Positions 53,778-62,306 of a stretch of 64,000 nucleotides of DNA are shown piece by piece. Position numbers and translations under genes: made by a program. Numbering within the stretch: position 1 is the first letter of the stretch; the number at the start of each line of letters is the position of its first letter. Location: assembly GCA_035535995.1 (NCBI GenBank), contig DATLOZ010000024.1:54620-118619 (forward strand). Reading direction: 5' to 3'. A model generated the notes under the pieces. That model did not search any database. It was not told the origin of the DNA and saw only the letters and a list, made by a program, of their open reading frames with translations. Source of the DNA: JANYCO01 sp035535995 (GTDB taxonomy: Bacteria; Bacteroidota; Bacteroidia; Cytophagales; Cytophagaceae).

Positions 53778-54599
53778 ATGCTTTCTTTTTTCTTTCTGAT
53801 TCTGGCAGGCATCATCGGCGGTTTTATGGCTGGACTGGTGGGGATAGGCGGAGGAATTGTATATGTGTTTATAATTCCCATCGCACTTCGTTTCATGGGA
53901 GTACCGGAATCGGAGCTTGCGCAGTTTACGATTGCTAATTCGATCTTCGCGATTTTTTTCGCTTCCTCCTCGGCGAATTATACTCTTTTTAAAATGAAAA
54001 ATTTCTACCCGCGTCCAGTGCTGATCATTGGTCTGTTTTCGGTAGTTACTTCTCTGCTTACTTTAAAATTTATAGTGAATACCGAATGGTACGATGTGAA
54101 AAAATTTAATCTTGTCGTGATCATTCTCCTTGTATATATGCTTGTTTTCACGCTTCGCAATGCGAAGAAAAAATTTCGTTTCCCACTTACAAAAATAAAG
54201 ATCTGGCAATATGGATTAATCGGCCTCGGCAGCGGCATTGTTGCTTCGGTTTCCGGTCTGGGCGGTGGCATCGTGATCATTCCGATGCTGAATACGCTGA
54301 TGAAAGCCGATATCAAAAAAGCCAGTTCCGTTTCCTCCGGTGTGATCATGCTCACGTCGTTTGTAATGACAATTTTTAGTATGACACAAACGCCGCACTC
54401 TGCCTTTGATCATTACAATCTTGGCTACATTGTATTTCCCGTAGGACTCACGCTGGCTGCTGGGGTGATTTTCTCCTCTGCATTTGGCGTGCGTACGGCT
54501 GCTAAGTTGAATCCAAGAACAATTAGTTATATTTACGCTTCTTTTCTGGGAATAGTAATTATTAAGAAAACAGTAGAGCTGATCTTCATTTATCAATGA
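53778..54599 (+). CDS. TSUP (TauE/SafE) membrane permease
   Basis: 273 residues with about eight hydrophobic segments in two repeats: GGFMAGLVGIGGGIVYVF and GSGIVASVSGLGGGIVIIPM, the paired GxGGG signature of the TauE/SafE family. It moves sulfite, sulfonate or related organic anions; the substrate is not known. It overlaps the tsaB start by 4 nt. Confidence 0.92.
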   Translation: MLSFFFLILAGIIGGFMAGLVGIGGGIVYVFIIPIALRFMGVPESELAQFTIANSIFAIFFASSSANYTLFKMKNFYPRPVLIIGLFSVVTSLLTLKFIVNTEWYDVKKFNLVVIILLVYMLVFTLRNAKKKFRFPLTKIKIWQYGLIGLGSGIVASVSGLGGGIVIIPMLNTLMKADIKKASSVSSGVIMLTSFVMTIFSMTQTPHSAFDHYNLGYIVFPVGLTLAAGVIFSSAFGVRTAAKLNPRTISYIYASFLGIVIIKKTVELIFIYQ

Positions 54600-55273
54600 C
54601 ACCGCTGATCATAAGCATAGAAACTTCCACCAAAGTATGTTCGGTAGCGCTCCACAAGGGAGACACGCTATTGGCATCTTCACAGATCTTGATTGAAAAA
54701 TCTCATTCCAAATTTATTACGGTACTGATCGAAAATCTTTTTTCCTATTCGGGAGAAAAAATGATTGATCTCTCAGCAGTGGCAGTCTCCAAAGGTCCAG
54801 GTTCCTACACAGGATTGCGCATTGGCGTTTCCACCGCAAAAGGATTATGCTACGCATTAGAGAAACCATTGATCGCTATTAGCACATTAGAGTCGATGGC
54901 TTACGAGGCAAACCGTTTCAACCATACCCGCGCGCTCTTGTGTCCCATGATCGACGCAAGAAGAATGGAAGTGTATTGTGCTTTGTATGATCATGAGTTG
55001 AAGTGCAAAGAAGAAGTGAATGCAAAGATCATCGACGAAAATTCTTTTCAGGAATTATTATCGGCACAGCCTGTTTTGTTTTTCGGAGACGGAGCACAAA
55101 AATGCACTAAATTTTTAGGCCAGTATAAAAATGCTATTTTCTTCAACGACATGTTACCGTCCGCCATCAACATAGGCGCCATGGCATTAAAAGCCTACGA
55201 AGAAAAAAGGTTCGAAGATGTTGCCTACTTCGAACCTTTTTATCTGAAAGATTTTGTGCGCTTTGGAGCATGA
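54596..55273 (+). CDS. tsaB: tRNA t6A biosynthesis protein TsaB
   Basis: 225 residues of the TsaB/YeaZ ASKHA family. ISIETSTKVCSVALHKGD is at the start and AVSKGPGSYTGLRIGVSTAK (58-77) is the signature. With TsaD, TsaE and TsaC it makes the t6A base at position 37 of ANN-decoding tRNAs. It overlaps the permease stop by 4 nt. A 13-bp terminator-like stem lies within its last 70 nt (55205-55240). Confidence 0.95.
   Translation: MTPLIISIETSTKVCSVALHKGDTLLASSQILIEKSHSKFITVLIENLFSYSGEKMIDLSAVAVSKGPGSYTGLRIGVSTAKGLCYALEKPLIAISTLESMAYEANRFNHTRALLCPMIDARRMEVYCALYDHELKCKEEVNAKIIDENSFQELLSAQPVLFFGDGAQKCTKFLGQYKNAIFFNDMLPSAINIGAMALKAYEEKRFEDVAYFEPFYLKDFVRFGA
55205..55240 (+). terminator. Terminator-like stem inside the 3' end of tsaB
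   Basis: AAAAGGTTCGAAG pairs perfectly with CTTCGAACCTTTT, 10-nt loop. It lies 33 nt before the stop, so it is coding as well. Short A and T runs flank it; U-tract is weak. Confidence 0.5.
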
Positions 55274-55307
55274 TTTCAGGATAATTCTTAAGTCCTGAAA
55301 ATTCTGA

Positions 55308-56018
55308 TCATTCGGCCATATTGTGGAACACAGCCTGTACATCATCGTCTTCTTCCAGCTTTTCTACAAGATTGTAAATTTCTTCTTGTTGTTCCGGTGA
55401 AAGGGTAGAGGTATTGTTCGGAATTCTTTCCGGCTCTGCACTGATCACATTGATATTTTTTTGTTCCAGGGTTTTTTGCATCGTACCAAAATCAGTGAAC
55501 GCTGTATAGATAAATATATCATCACCGTCTTTTACGATCTCTTCCAGACCATAGTCGATCAGGTCAAGCTCCAGTTCTTCTGTATCGAGGCCTGCACCGT
55601 TGATCTTGAATACTCCTTTACGATCAAAAATAAAATCGAGGGAACCGCTTTTGCCTAGTGTGCCGCCTGCGCGGGTAATTGCAGAACGAACAGTGGCGAC
55701 GGTACGTGTAGAGTTATCAGTAGCGCATTCTACCACGATGGCTACGCCATAAGGACCATATCCTTCGTAAACGATCTCTTCATAATCGGAGCTGTCTTTA
55801 CCGGAAGCTCTTTTGATAGCCGCCTCAATACGGTCTTTAGGCATGTTCAAGCCTTTGGCATTGTTTACAGCGGTGCGTAGACGTGCATTGGTTTCTATGC
55901 TTGGTCCGCCTTGTTTTACAGCCATTACTATTTCTTTGCCCAAACGCGTAAAGGCTTTCGCCATTTTATCAAAACGTTTGGCTCTTCTTGCTTTTCGTAG
56001 TTCGTATGCTCTTCCCAT
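55308..56018 (-). CDS. YebC/PmpR-family regulator (TACO1-like)
   Basis: 236 residues. GRAYELRKARRAKRFDKMAK at the N-terminus, GGPSIETNARLRTAVNNAKG and KSGSLDFIFDRKG are family landmarks. Members bind DNA or help ribosomes translate polyproline stretches. Gene is alone and convergent with tsaB. A TAACTTTA word lies upstream, close to a -7 box. Confidence 0.94.
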   Translation of the reverse strand: MGRAYELRKARRAKRFDKMAKAFTRLGKEIVMAVKQGGPSIETNARLRTAVNNAKGLNMPKDRIEAAIKRASGKDSSDYEEIVYEGYGPYGVAIVVECATDNSTRTVATVRSAITRAGGTLGKSGSLDFIFDRKGVFKINGAGLDTEELELDLIDYGLEEIVKDGDDIFIYTAFTDFGTMQKTLEQKNINVISAEPERIPNNTSTLSPEQQEEIYNLVEKLEEDDDVQAVFHNMAE

Positions 56019-56078
56019 GAGATGAATGCATTATAGGTATTTGTTGAAAGGTAAAGTTACTAAAAATCGTATTGTTGT

Positions 56079-56468
56079 TCAATCAATATATTTTACCGGA
56101 TCAAAAAGCTGGAAACGATTTTCCAATATCTGCTCAAGCTGCGTGATCTTAGGATTATTGGAATAATGCTTGTTCATCTCCAGGATCTTTTCTCCCAGTG
56201 CTTCGTCTTTCGTTTTTAAATATTCTTCGCAAAGACATAAAGCCAGTTTTCTATTCGCATAATAAAGCTCGTCTTGATTGGTAAGATAATGTCCTTCGTA
56301 AAGCTTTACTTTTCCTTTTATATAATAAGAATATTCTACCGCACAATCACCTTGGCTAAGTGTTCGAGTGAGATAGACATTGGTGAACAACAGGTAATAG
56401 GCTACTATCGACGCCAGCAAAACAAGCATGGCGAGAAATATTTTTTTCAGTTCAGGAGTTAGTTGCAT
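56079..56468 (-). CDS. Small membrane-anchored protein, unknown function
   Basis: 129 residues with one N-terminal membrane helix (IFLAMLVLLASIVAYYLLFT, about 10-29) and a helical soluble part of three or four segments (LYYANRKLALCLCEEYLKTK, ALGEKILEMNKHYS). Four nt downstream of nadD on the same strand, so co-transcribed. No family recognised. Clean frame and coupling support it. Confidence 0.7.
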   Translation of the reverse strand: MQLTPELKKIFLAMLVLLASIVAYYLLFTNVYLTRTLSQGDCAVEYSYYIKGKVKLYEGHYLTNQDELYYANRKLALCLCEEYLKTKDEALGEKILEMNKHYSNNPKITQLEQILENRFQLFDPVKYID

Positions 56469-56472
56469 ATTG

Positions 56473-57045
56473 TTACAGAAAAAACTTTTTGCGCAAAATA
56501 TAATTCTCTACTTCTTCCGTCACCAGGTAACGAATTGATTTCCCTTCTTTCACGAGGTTGCGAATATACGTAGCAGAAATATCGAGCATAGGTGCTGGAA
56601 TAAATTTTACTTTCGGATGCTGCGCCAGTGGCGACTTCTCTGCCTCCGGTCTTGGGTATACATACAGTTCATAATATTCCAGGATTTTATCATAGTTTTT
56701 CCATTTTGGAAAAGAACTAAGATTGTCTTCTCCAATGATCAGCACAAACTGATGTTGCGGATATTTTTCGGAAAGATAAGTGAGCGTATCAATCGTATAA
56801 CTTGGGCGATCGAGATGAAATTCCACATCGGAGACTTTCAACTTATAACTGTCGTGAATTGCAAGCGAAGCCATTTCATAGCGGTCAAATTCATGCAGCA
56901 GTCCGGCATTTTTTTTAAAGGGATTTTGCGGAGATACTACCAGCCAGACCTCCTGCAGATCAGTATTTTCGGCCATAGTATTGGCAATGATCAAATGCCC
57001 AAGATGAATGGGATTGAATGAGCCGAATAATAAACCGATCTTCAT
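56473..57045 (-). CDS. nadD: Nicotinate-nucleotide adenylyltransferase
   Basis: 190 residues. GSFNPIHLGHLII (8-20) carries the HxGH motif (H14, H17); the end IRNLVKEGKSIRYLV is the ISSTxxR-type region (here ISATYIRNLV). It adenylylates nicotinate mononucleotide in NAD synthesis. Upstream gap of 131 nt holds an inverted repeat. Confidence 0.95.
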   Translation of the reverse strand: MKIGLLFGSFNPIHLGHLIIANTMAENTDLQEVWLVVSPQNPFKKNAGLLHEFDRYEMASLAIHDSYKLKVSDVEFHLDRPSYTIDTLTYLSEKYPQHQFVLIIGEDNLSSFPKWKNYDKILEYYELYVYPRPEAEKSPLAQHPKVKFIPAPMLDISATYIRNLVKEGKSIRYLVTEEVENYILRKKFFL

Positions 57046-57057
57046 TGTCTGAACCTT

Positions 57058-57145
57058 GATTTTCAGGATTTAAAAATTTGCATGATTGTTTTGTTGATCA
57101 TTATCTGTATTCAGAATAATATTGTGCCTCATAATTCTGAAAATC
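57058..57145. repeat. Inverted repeat upstream of nadD
   Basis: GATTTTCAGGATT (57058-57070) faces AATTCTGAAAATC (57133-57145), 12 of 13 pairs. The TCTGAACCTTGATTTTCAGG word recalls a dispersed Bacteroidota repeat; no second copy is in the window. Confidence 0.45.
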
Positions 57146-57176
57146 TTTTAATTCTGTGAATTAAAGTTCAGGTAAA

Positions 57177-57902
57177 TTAAACATTATATCCTCCATCTAC
57201 AGTAAGCACCGAGCCAGTGATGTAAGACGCGTCTTCTGAAGCAAGAAAATAGTAAGCGTTTGCAATGTCTTGTGCCGATCCTATTTTTCTGGCAGGTATT
57301 TTTTCTTTGATGGATTTGATCACCATAGAGGTGTTCTTATTGATGTACTCACTGTCTATATAACCCGGAGCAATAGTATTTACCGTGATATTGTGCTTGC
57401 TTAACTCCAGCGTCCAGATCTTAGAAATTCCAAATACGCCGTTTTTAACTGCTGAATAATTTGATTGATTTACATCCCCGTATAACCCAAGCAGCGCTGT
57501 AGTGTTTAAGATCCTTCCGGAATTATTAAGCAGCATATAAGGTGACACAGCTTTGATGCAATTCATCACACCGCTTAAACTTTTGTCGATGATCTTTTGC
57601 CAGTCTTCTTCAGTGTTGCCGCTGGCCATAGAATTGTTGATGAGAACGTCGATGCGTTTATATTTTTCAAAAATCTCTTTGGCTCTTTTTTCTGTTTCAG
57701 CGAGATTTGTGATGTCTGTTTTCTGAAACTCCAGCAATAGTTTTTGCGCTTTCAGGTTTGCCAGAACGATCTTACTTTTTTGTTCGTCTGTGTCCCACAA
57801 AATCACCCGCGCGCCTTCACGACCGAATTTTTGAATAGTCGCTTCTGCAATTGAATCGGCGCTGCCGCTGATGATGATGATTCTGTGTTCGGATGTTCTC
57901 AT
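57177..57902 (-). CDS. Short-chain dehydrogenase-fold protein with degenerate active site
   Basis: 241 residues of the classical SDR fold. Y149 and K153 (NYSAVKNG) are kept, and so is GYIDSEYINK and the C-terminal YITGSVLTVDGGYNV. But the NAD(P)-binding TGxxxGxG reads ISGSADSIAEA, with only G13 present (S17 and A19 in place of Gly). The catalytic Ser is replaced: aligned to FabG's NITSVVG, it reads NTTALLG, Ala136. A Thr is just before it. Overlaps MenA's stop by 4 nt, so coupled to it. May be inactive or a binding protein. Confidence 0.85.
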   Translation of the reverse strand: MRTSEHRIIIISGSADSIAEATIQKFGREGARVILWDTDEQKSKIVLANLKAQKLLLEFQKTDITNLAETEKRAKEIFEKYKRIDVLINNSMASGNTEEDWQKIIDKSLSGVMNCIKAVSPYMLLNNSGRILNTTALLGLYGDVNQSNYSAVKNGVFGISKIWTLELSKHNITVNTIAPGYIDSEYINKNTSMVIKSIKEKIPARKIGSAQDIANAYYFLASEDASYITGSVLTVDGGYNV

Positions 57903-58816
57903 GGTCTTGATAAAAGCAATCCTATGCCAAAACTAAAAACAAATGCCAGTGTACTAAGCGCCATTTGTTTCAGGAACGGATCCAGGCTTTTGGAATCCAG
58001 CGTTTTTACCTTTACAATATTAACAATAAAAAGCGGAACTGACAGTAAAAAAAGAAGCTGCCAGGCACTGCTGTAATGGAAAATGGTATAGAGCACTGCA
58101 CATAGCACTCCTGAGCCTAACAAGAAAACATGATACCAACCAGCATTTTCTTTTCCCAATCGCATCGGAATAGTTTTTTTACCGGCAGCAGCATCGGACT
58201 CTATGTCACGGATATTATTAATGTTTAGTACTCCTGCCGCGAAAAGCCCGCAGGATGTGGCAGGTAATAAAATTTCCGGATAGAATGTTTCTGTTTGAAG
58301 AAAAAAACTTCCGCAAACTCCTACCCAACCAAAAAAGATCAACACCGACACATCGCCTAATCCTGAGTAACCATAAGGGTTTTTGCCTGCTGTATATTTG
58401 ATGGAAGCTACAATCGCTAAGATTCCAAGAAGAAGAAAAAAACCGAATGTATTGATCGAATTAAAAGTATTACTCAGGTAGAGTAAATAAATTCCCGTAA
58501 GGAAAGCCAAAGAAGCAAAAAGAATAATCGCCTTCCGCATCAGCTGCGGACTGATCGCACCGGATTGTACAGCCCTGGCCGGGCCTATACGTCCCATAAG
58601 ATCGGCGCCGTTTACATAGTCACCATAATCGTTGGCAAGGTTGGAAAGGATTTGTAGCAGTACCGTGGTAAGTACACAGAGAATAAAAACAATCAAATTG
58701 AAACGCCCGTACGCTGCTGCCAGGAAACCGCCCATGCTGATGCTAGCCAGGGCCAGGGGCAAGGTGCGCAGACGGAAAGCATGAAGCCAGGCTTGTATAT
58801 TGAATGTTTGTGTCAT
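57899..58816 (-). CDS. menA: 1,4-dihydroxy-2-naphthoate prenyltransferase
   Basis: A 305-residue UbiA-family enzyme with about eight membrane helices. NDYGDYVNGADLMGRIGPAR (62-81) is the aspartate-rich prenyl diphosphate site and NNIRDIESDAAAGKKTIPMR the second. It joins DHNA to the polyprenyl tail to give demethylmenaquinone. The tail may be made by the synthetase at 31614-32591. It follows the MFS gene by 5 nt and overlaps the SDR start. Confidence 0.94.
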   Translation of the reverse strand: MTQTFNIQAWLHAFRLRTLPLALASISMGGFLAAAYGRFNLIVFILCVLTTVLLQILSNLANDYGDYVNGADLMGRIGPARAVQSGAISPQLMRKAIILFASLAFLTGIYLLYLSNTFNSINTFGFFLLLGILAIVASIKYTAGKNPYGYSGLGDVSVLIFFGWVGVCGSFFLQTETFYPEILLPATSCGLFAAGVLNINNIRDIESDAAAGKKTIPMRLGKENAGWYHVFLLGSGVLCAVLYTIFHYSSAWQLLFLLSVPLFIVNIVKVKTLDSKSLDPFLKQMALSTLAFVFSFGIGLLLSRP

Positions 58817-58821
58817 ATAAA

Positions 58822-60060
58822 TTAAGAAACTTGTTTTACTTTAAAGGATACCAAAATACAACCAATCGTAGCCACAATAGCGATAACGCCACAGGTGCCA
58901 AAATTTATCAGAGATCCATCAGGTGCATTGGTCACCACGATGCCGGCAAGTGATATGGCCAGCGATGAACCAAGTTGTTGTACAGTAGAATTTATACTCA
59001 TAAAACTTCCTCTTTGTTTCATATCAACACTGGAAGTCATCATAGAGATCGCAGGTACAAACCTTGCTCCGAAGAATATAAAAAAGAGTGTACTCATGCA
59101 AAGTGTAAATGCCAGGCTAGACGCCGGCAGGTGTGTCATGATGTATATAGGAATGATTGAAATAAATCCGGCGATCAAAAATACTTTTTGTTTTCCATAC
59201 TTATCAGCCAGCCTTCCTGCCAGAGGGCTGAATACCACTGTAGCAAGGCCACCGCAGATATAGACATAACGAAGGTCGGAAACATCCAGTCCTACATTTC
59301 TTACCACATAATCACTTAGAAAAGGAACCACCGTAAGTCCCGCCATCATCAGCAGTAGCATGAAGAGGAAAGACCAGCGTACATTTGGTGTAGCAAAGAG
59401 ATCAAAAATATTTTCGAGTGAAGATTTTGCAAGCCTATTGTTCATATGCAAAGTAAGTGAAGGCATAAATACAAATGCTGCTATAAAGATTAGTGCACTT
59501 AGAATGGTCAAAAGATAAAACGGCGCATGCCAGTTGAGCTCTACCGCCAAATGCAATCCGGCTGGTATACCGATCACAGAAGCCACTGAAAACGCAGCCA
59601 TTACAATGCCCGTAGCCTTCCCTCGTCTTTCCTGAGGTACAGCATCACCAATGATCGAAAAGATAAGTGAACCTAGCATACCGCCAAATCCGCCAGCCAG
59701 GATCCTGGCGGCCATGAACGTATAGTAATCGTTAGAAAGCGCACATGCCAGGTTGCTGATAGTAAATCCTATGTACAAAAATAGCAATGACTTTCTTCTG
59801 TCAAAACGATCGATAAAGAAAGAGCCGATAACTCCGGCTACTGCAGCGCTTAAGGTATAGGAAGCGAGTAGAAAACCAAATTGTTTGCTATTGATAGAAA
59901 GTTCGTTTCGGAGGATAGTATTCAGCGGAGCCATCACCACAAAATCCATGATGTGTGTGAAATTTACGGCTGCTAAGATAAATAGTAATAAACCTTCGTT
60001 TATTTTAGGCTGCGCCAGAGCGCTGGTTTTTTGAGAAATCATTTTGTGGTTTTTAGTCAA
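58822..60060 (-). CDS. MFS (DHA1-type) drug/efflux permease
   Basis: 412 residues with about twelve membrane segments. NFTHIMDFVVMAPLNTILR near residue 35 and RRKSLLFLYIGF and RRGKATGIVMAAFS are MFS motif regions. Related to araC/pmrA-type and Cmr-like exporters. Substrate unknown. Lies 3 nt downstream of the TPR/zinc-finger gene and 5 nt upstream of menA. Confidence 0.9.
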   Translation of the reverse strand: MTKNHKMISQKTSALAQPKINEGLLLFILAAVNFTHIMDFVVMAPLNTILRNELSINSKQFGFLLASYTLSAAVAGVIGSFFIDRFDRRKSLLFLYIGFTISNLACALSNDYYTFMAARILAGGFGGMLGSLIFSIIGDAVPQERRGKATGIVMAAFSVASVIGIPAGLHLAVELNWHAPFYLLTILSALIFIAAFVFMPSLTLHMNNRLAKSSLENIFDLFATPNVRWSFLFMLLLMMAGLTVVPFLSDYVVRNVGLDVSDLRYVYICGGLATVVFSPLAGRLADKYGKQKVFLIAGFISIIPIYIMTHLPASSLAFTLCMSTLFFIFFGARFVPAISMMTSSVDMKQRGSFMSINSTVQQLGSSLAISLAGIVVTNAPDGSLINFGTCGVIAIVATIGCILVSFKVKQVS

Positions 60061-60063
60061 TAG

Positions 60064-60705
60064 TTATTCTTCACATTTACGCCGGATCTTCTTCCTTCCT
60101 TTACCATTGCAATTGTAACAAACGATTTTTTCTTTCAATTTGCCTTTACAGCTAGTACATTTTACAATTTTTTCGCCCGCGCAGCGCTGGCAGGTATGAT
60201 AGCTGCTGCCAAAGCTAGTGCTGGAAGTAGCTACACCGCTGCCTTTGCATACAGGACAAATTTCTATTCCTTTCCCTTTGCATTGCCGGCAATTCACATC
60301 CAACGTGGAATCTCCGTAGCAGAGATCGCATTCGATGTATTCATCGTGGTAACCGGTTTCTTTACAATCTACTTCTTCCAACGCTTCAAGCGCTTTTGCA
60401 GAAAGTGGAGCCTGCGTACCCTGGAGCTCCAGGTATTTGTTCAACGCGTGTTTACTTTGAGAATATTTTTTAAGATTTAATAAAGTAACGCCGTAGTAAT
60501 AGGCCAGTTCATCGGGTACAGGAGTTTTTAGGGCGAAGATCTTTTTGAAAACATCGTTTGCTTCGTTGTATTTTTTTTCCTCCACATTTTTCTTCGCCAC
60601 TTTCAGGTAATAATTTATTAAAGTATCCTGAGGTGTCTGAGCACACGACTCCTGGGAGCGCAACGCCAAAGACCATAAAGCAAACACCAGGATGAGATAC
60701 TTCAT
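60064..60705 (-). CDS. Exported TPR plus DnaJ-like Cys-rich zinc-finger protein
   Basis: 213 residues. A signal peptide (MKYLILVFALWSLALRSQES) is followed by two or three TPR-like helices (KNVEEKKYNEANDVFKKIFA, AYYYGVTLLNLKKYSQSKHA). The C-terminal half has four CxxC pairs with G spacing as in the DnaJ Cys-rich zinc domain: CDLCYGD, CRQCKGKG, CPVCKGSG, CQRCAGEK, CTSCKGK, CYNCNGKG. No J domain. First gene of an MFS-menA-SDR operon. An exported zinc-finger is unusual. Confidence 0.88.
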   Translation of the reverse strand: MKYLILVFALWSLALRSQESCAQTPQDTLINYYLKVAKKNVEEKKYNEANDVFKKIFALKTPVPDELAYYYGVTLLNLKKYSQSKHALNKYLELQGTQAPLSAKALEALEEVDCKETGYHDEYIECDLCYGDSTLDVNCRQCKGKGIEICPVCKGSGVATSSTSFGSSYHTCQRCAGEKIVKCTSCKGKLKEKIVCYNCNGKGRKKIRRKCEE

Positions 60706-60744
60706 TAATTTATAAAATACAAGACGATGGAAGTATAATGAATA

Positions 60745-61095
60745 TTAGATTAAGAATGTTCCCAGATCAATTACTTTTCCTTCCGTGAAATTGAAATCGC
60801 CTTCCTGGGTAGTGTCAAGATCGTCTGCCAAAGGGCTTTTAAAATATTCGTTTCCACTTTTAAAGACTTTGAAATAAAGATCCGGAAATTGTTCTAATGG
60901 AGTGTCTGGCGATTTTATTTTATCAAGGTCAAATTTGATCAGCACATTTCCCGAAGCATCAGGGCTGGCTTCTCCAAGAAAATCATCAGCTAGAGGATCT
61001 TCATCGTAAAGCTTTACAGAAATATTGCTACCGGTTACAGGATTGCTGGTACCCTTTTCTAACAATTTTATTTTAGTATGAATAAAAATTCCCAT
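60745..61095 (-). CDS. Small beta-sandwich protein, unknown function
   Basis: 116 residues, beta-strand rich: IKLLEKGTSNPVTGSNISVK, LYDEDPLADDFLGEASPDAS and FPDLYFKVFKSGNEYFKSPL. The layout resembles a C2-like or transthyretin-like fold; the DEDPLADD acidic run could bind calcium. No signal peptide. Lies 39 nt upstream of the TPR/zinc gene on the same strand. Confidence 0.7.
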   Translation of the reverse strand: MGIFIHTKIKLLEKGTSNPVTGSNISVKLYDEDPLADDFLGEASPDASGNVLIKFDLDKIKSPDTPLEQFPDLYFKVFKSGNEYFKSPLADDLDTTQEGDFNFTEGKVIDLGTFLI

Positions 61096-61218
61096 GAGTC
61101 AAAATTTGTTTTTTGTAAATATAAGAATTAAGCAAAATATACGGAGTGATCTATAAAATATTATAATCTATTTGATCAATCTTAGACTTGAGAGGCTCAG
61201 GCTATTTTAAGCACATAG

Positions 61219-62256
61219 TTAAAAAATATTTTCTTCGTCCAGCTTGTCGTGATAGCGATGGGCATTTTCTTTATGCTCATCGTAGGTCTCTGCAAAGACA
61301 TGTCCCCCGGAAAGGTCATGATTGGCGCAGAAATAAAGGTAATCGTGTCCTTCATATTCAAGCACTTTATCAATCACCCAGGTAGGCACTATATAAATAG
61401 GACCCGGAGGAAGCCCTCGATTTTTGTAGGTATTATAAGGAGAGGAAATATTTTTATCTTTTAATAAAACGCGTCTTACGCCTGTTTTTTTCCCTGCATA
61501 CAAAAGTGTAGGGTCGGATTCCAATCGCATATTTTTTTGAATGCGGTTTAAATACACGCCTGCAATTGTAGGCATTTCATTCACCAGTTTGGTTTCCGAA
61601 TATACAATTGATGCCAGGATTGAAACTTCATAAGGCTTCAATCCCATATCCATAGCTTGTGCCATGCGGTCGCTGTTCCAAAATAACAAGTATTCCTGGT
61701 AGAGTCTTTTTACAAGAGCTTCCGCAGAAGAATTTTTATAGATCCTATAATTCCGGGGAAGAAAAATTCCGAAAACGGATTCCTTGCTAAAACCTCCCAG
61801 TTCTTTTACAAATTTCCGGTCATTCAGCAATCGCCACACATCGTCCGGATGAATGCCTGTGCCACGACAAATGGATTGTATCACTGCTTGCCTGCTTTGC
61901 AGGGCAGGAAGAGTGATAAAAACAGTAGGCTTGGATTGATGTTCTTTAAAATGAGCAATTAGTTTCATATTGCTCCAATCTTTTTGAATTTCATACATAC
62001 CTGGCCTTATAGTTTCCAGTTTTTGTATATATGCCATCGTTTTGAAAGACAAACGGCTCTTCAGAAAGCCACGTCTTTTCAGCGTATCAGCTACTGTCTC
62101 AGGCGTAGATTTTTCGGCTACATAAAAATAATAAGTATCCGCGGCAATATTCACATTCGCGCCTATAGTGGTTTTATAAGCCACGTAGCACACCAGAAAT
62201 ACTAGCGCAACTAAGAATATTTTTAATTTAAGACCTTTTGAATTACCCGAAGCCAT
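61219..62256 (-). CDS. mltG: Endolytic murein transglycosylase MltG (YceG-like)
   Basis: A 345-residue protein with one N-terminal membrane anchor (residues about 10-28) and a LysM-like then YceG catalytic domain. SIVYSETKLVNEMPTIAGVY and LNRIQKNMRLESDPTLLYA are the family core, with the Glu of SET kept and Tyr where many relatives have a second Glu. It cuts nascent glycan strands to set their length. C-terminus includes SGGHVFAETYDEHKENAHRY as in relatives. Confidence 0.93.
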   Translation of the reverse strand: MASGNSKGLKLKIFLVALVFLVCYVAYKTTIGANVNIAADTYYFYVAEKSTPETVADTLKRRGFLKSRLSFKTMAYIQKLETIRPGMYEIQKDWSNMKLIAHFKEHQSKPTVFITLPALQSRQAVIQSICRGTGIHPDDVWRLLNDRKFVKELGGFSKESVFGIFLPRNYRIYKNSSAEALVKRLYQEYLLFWNSDRMAQAMDMGLKPYEVSILASIVYSETKLVNEMPTIAGVYLNRIQKNMRLESDPTLLYAGKKTGVRRVLLKDKNISSPYNTYKNRGLPPGPIYIVPTWVIDKVLEYEGHDYLYFCANHDLSGGHVFAETYDEHKENAHRYHDKLDEENIF

Positions 62257-62274
62257 AAAGCTTGATTATGAACA

Positions 62275-62282
62275 CAAAGTTA
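62275..62282 (-). promoter_or_regulatory. Candidate -7 promoter box of mltG
   Basis: TAACTTTG on the minus strand (62282-62275), 19 nt before the mltG ATG. Perfect TAnnTTTG; a TTTCG near -33 is one base off TTTG. Confidence 0.45.
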
Positions 62283-62306
62283 GCGCTTTTTCAAAGTCCG
62301 CGAAAG

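Noticed and set aside
61219..62256. Tyr in place of a Glu in the MltG SIVxxET motif as sign of an inactive enzyme
   Set aside because: The Glu of ET is kept and I am not sure which Glu is catalytic or how variable the first position is in this phylum.
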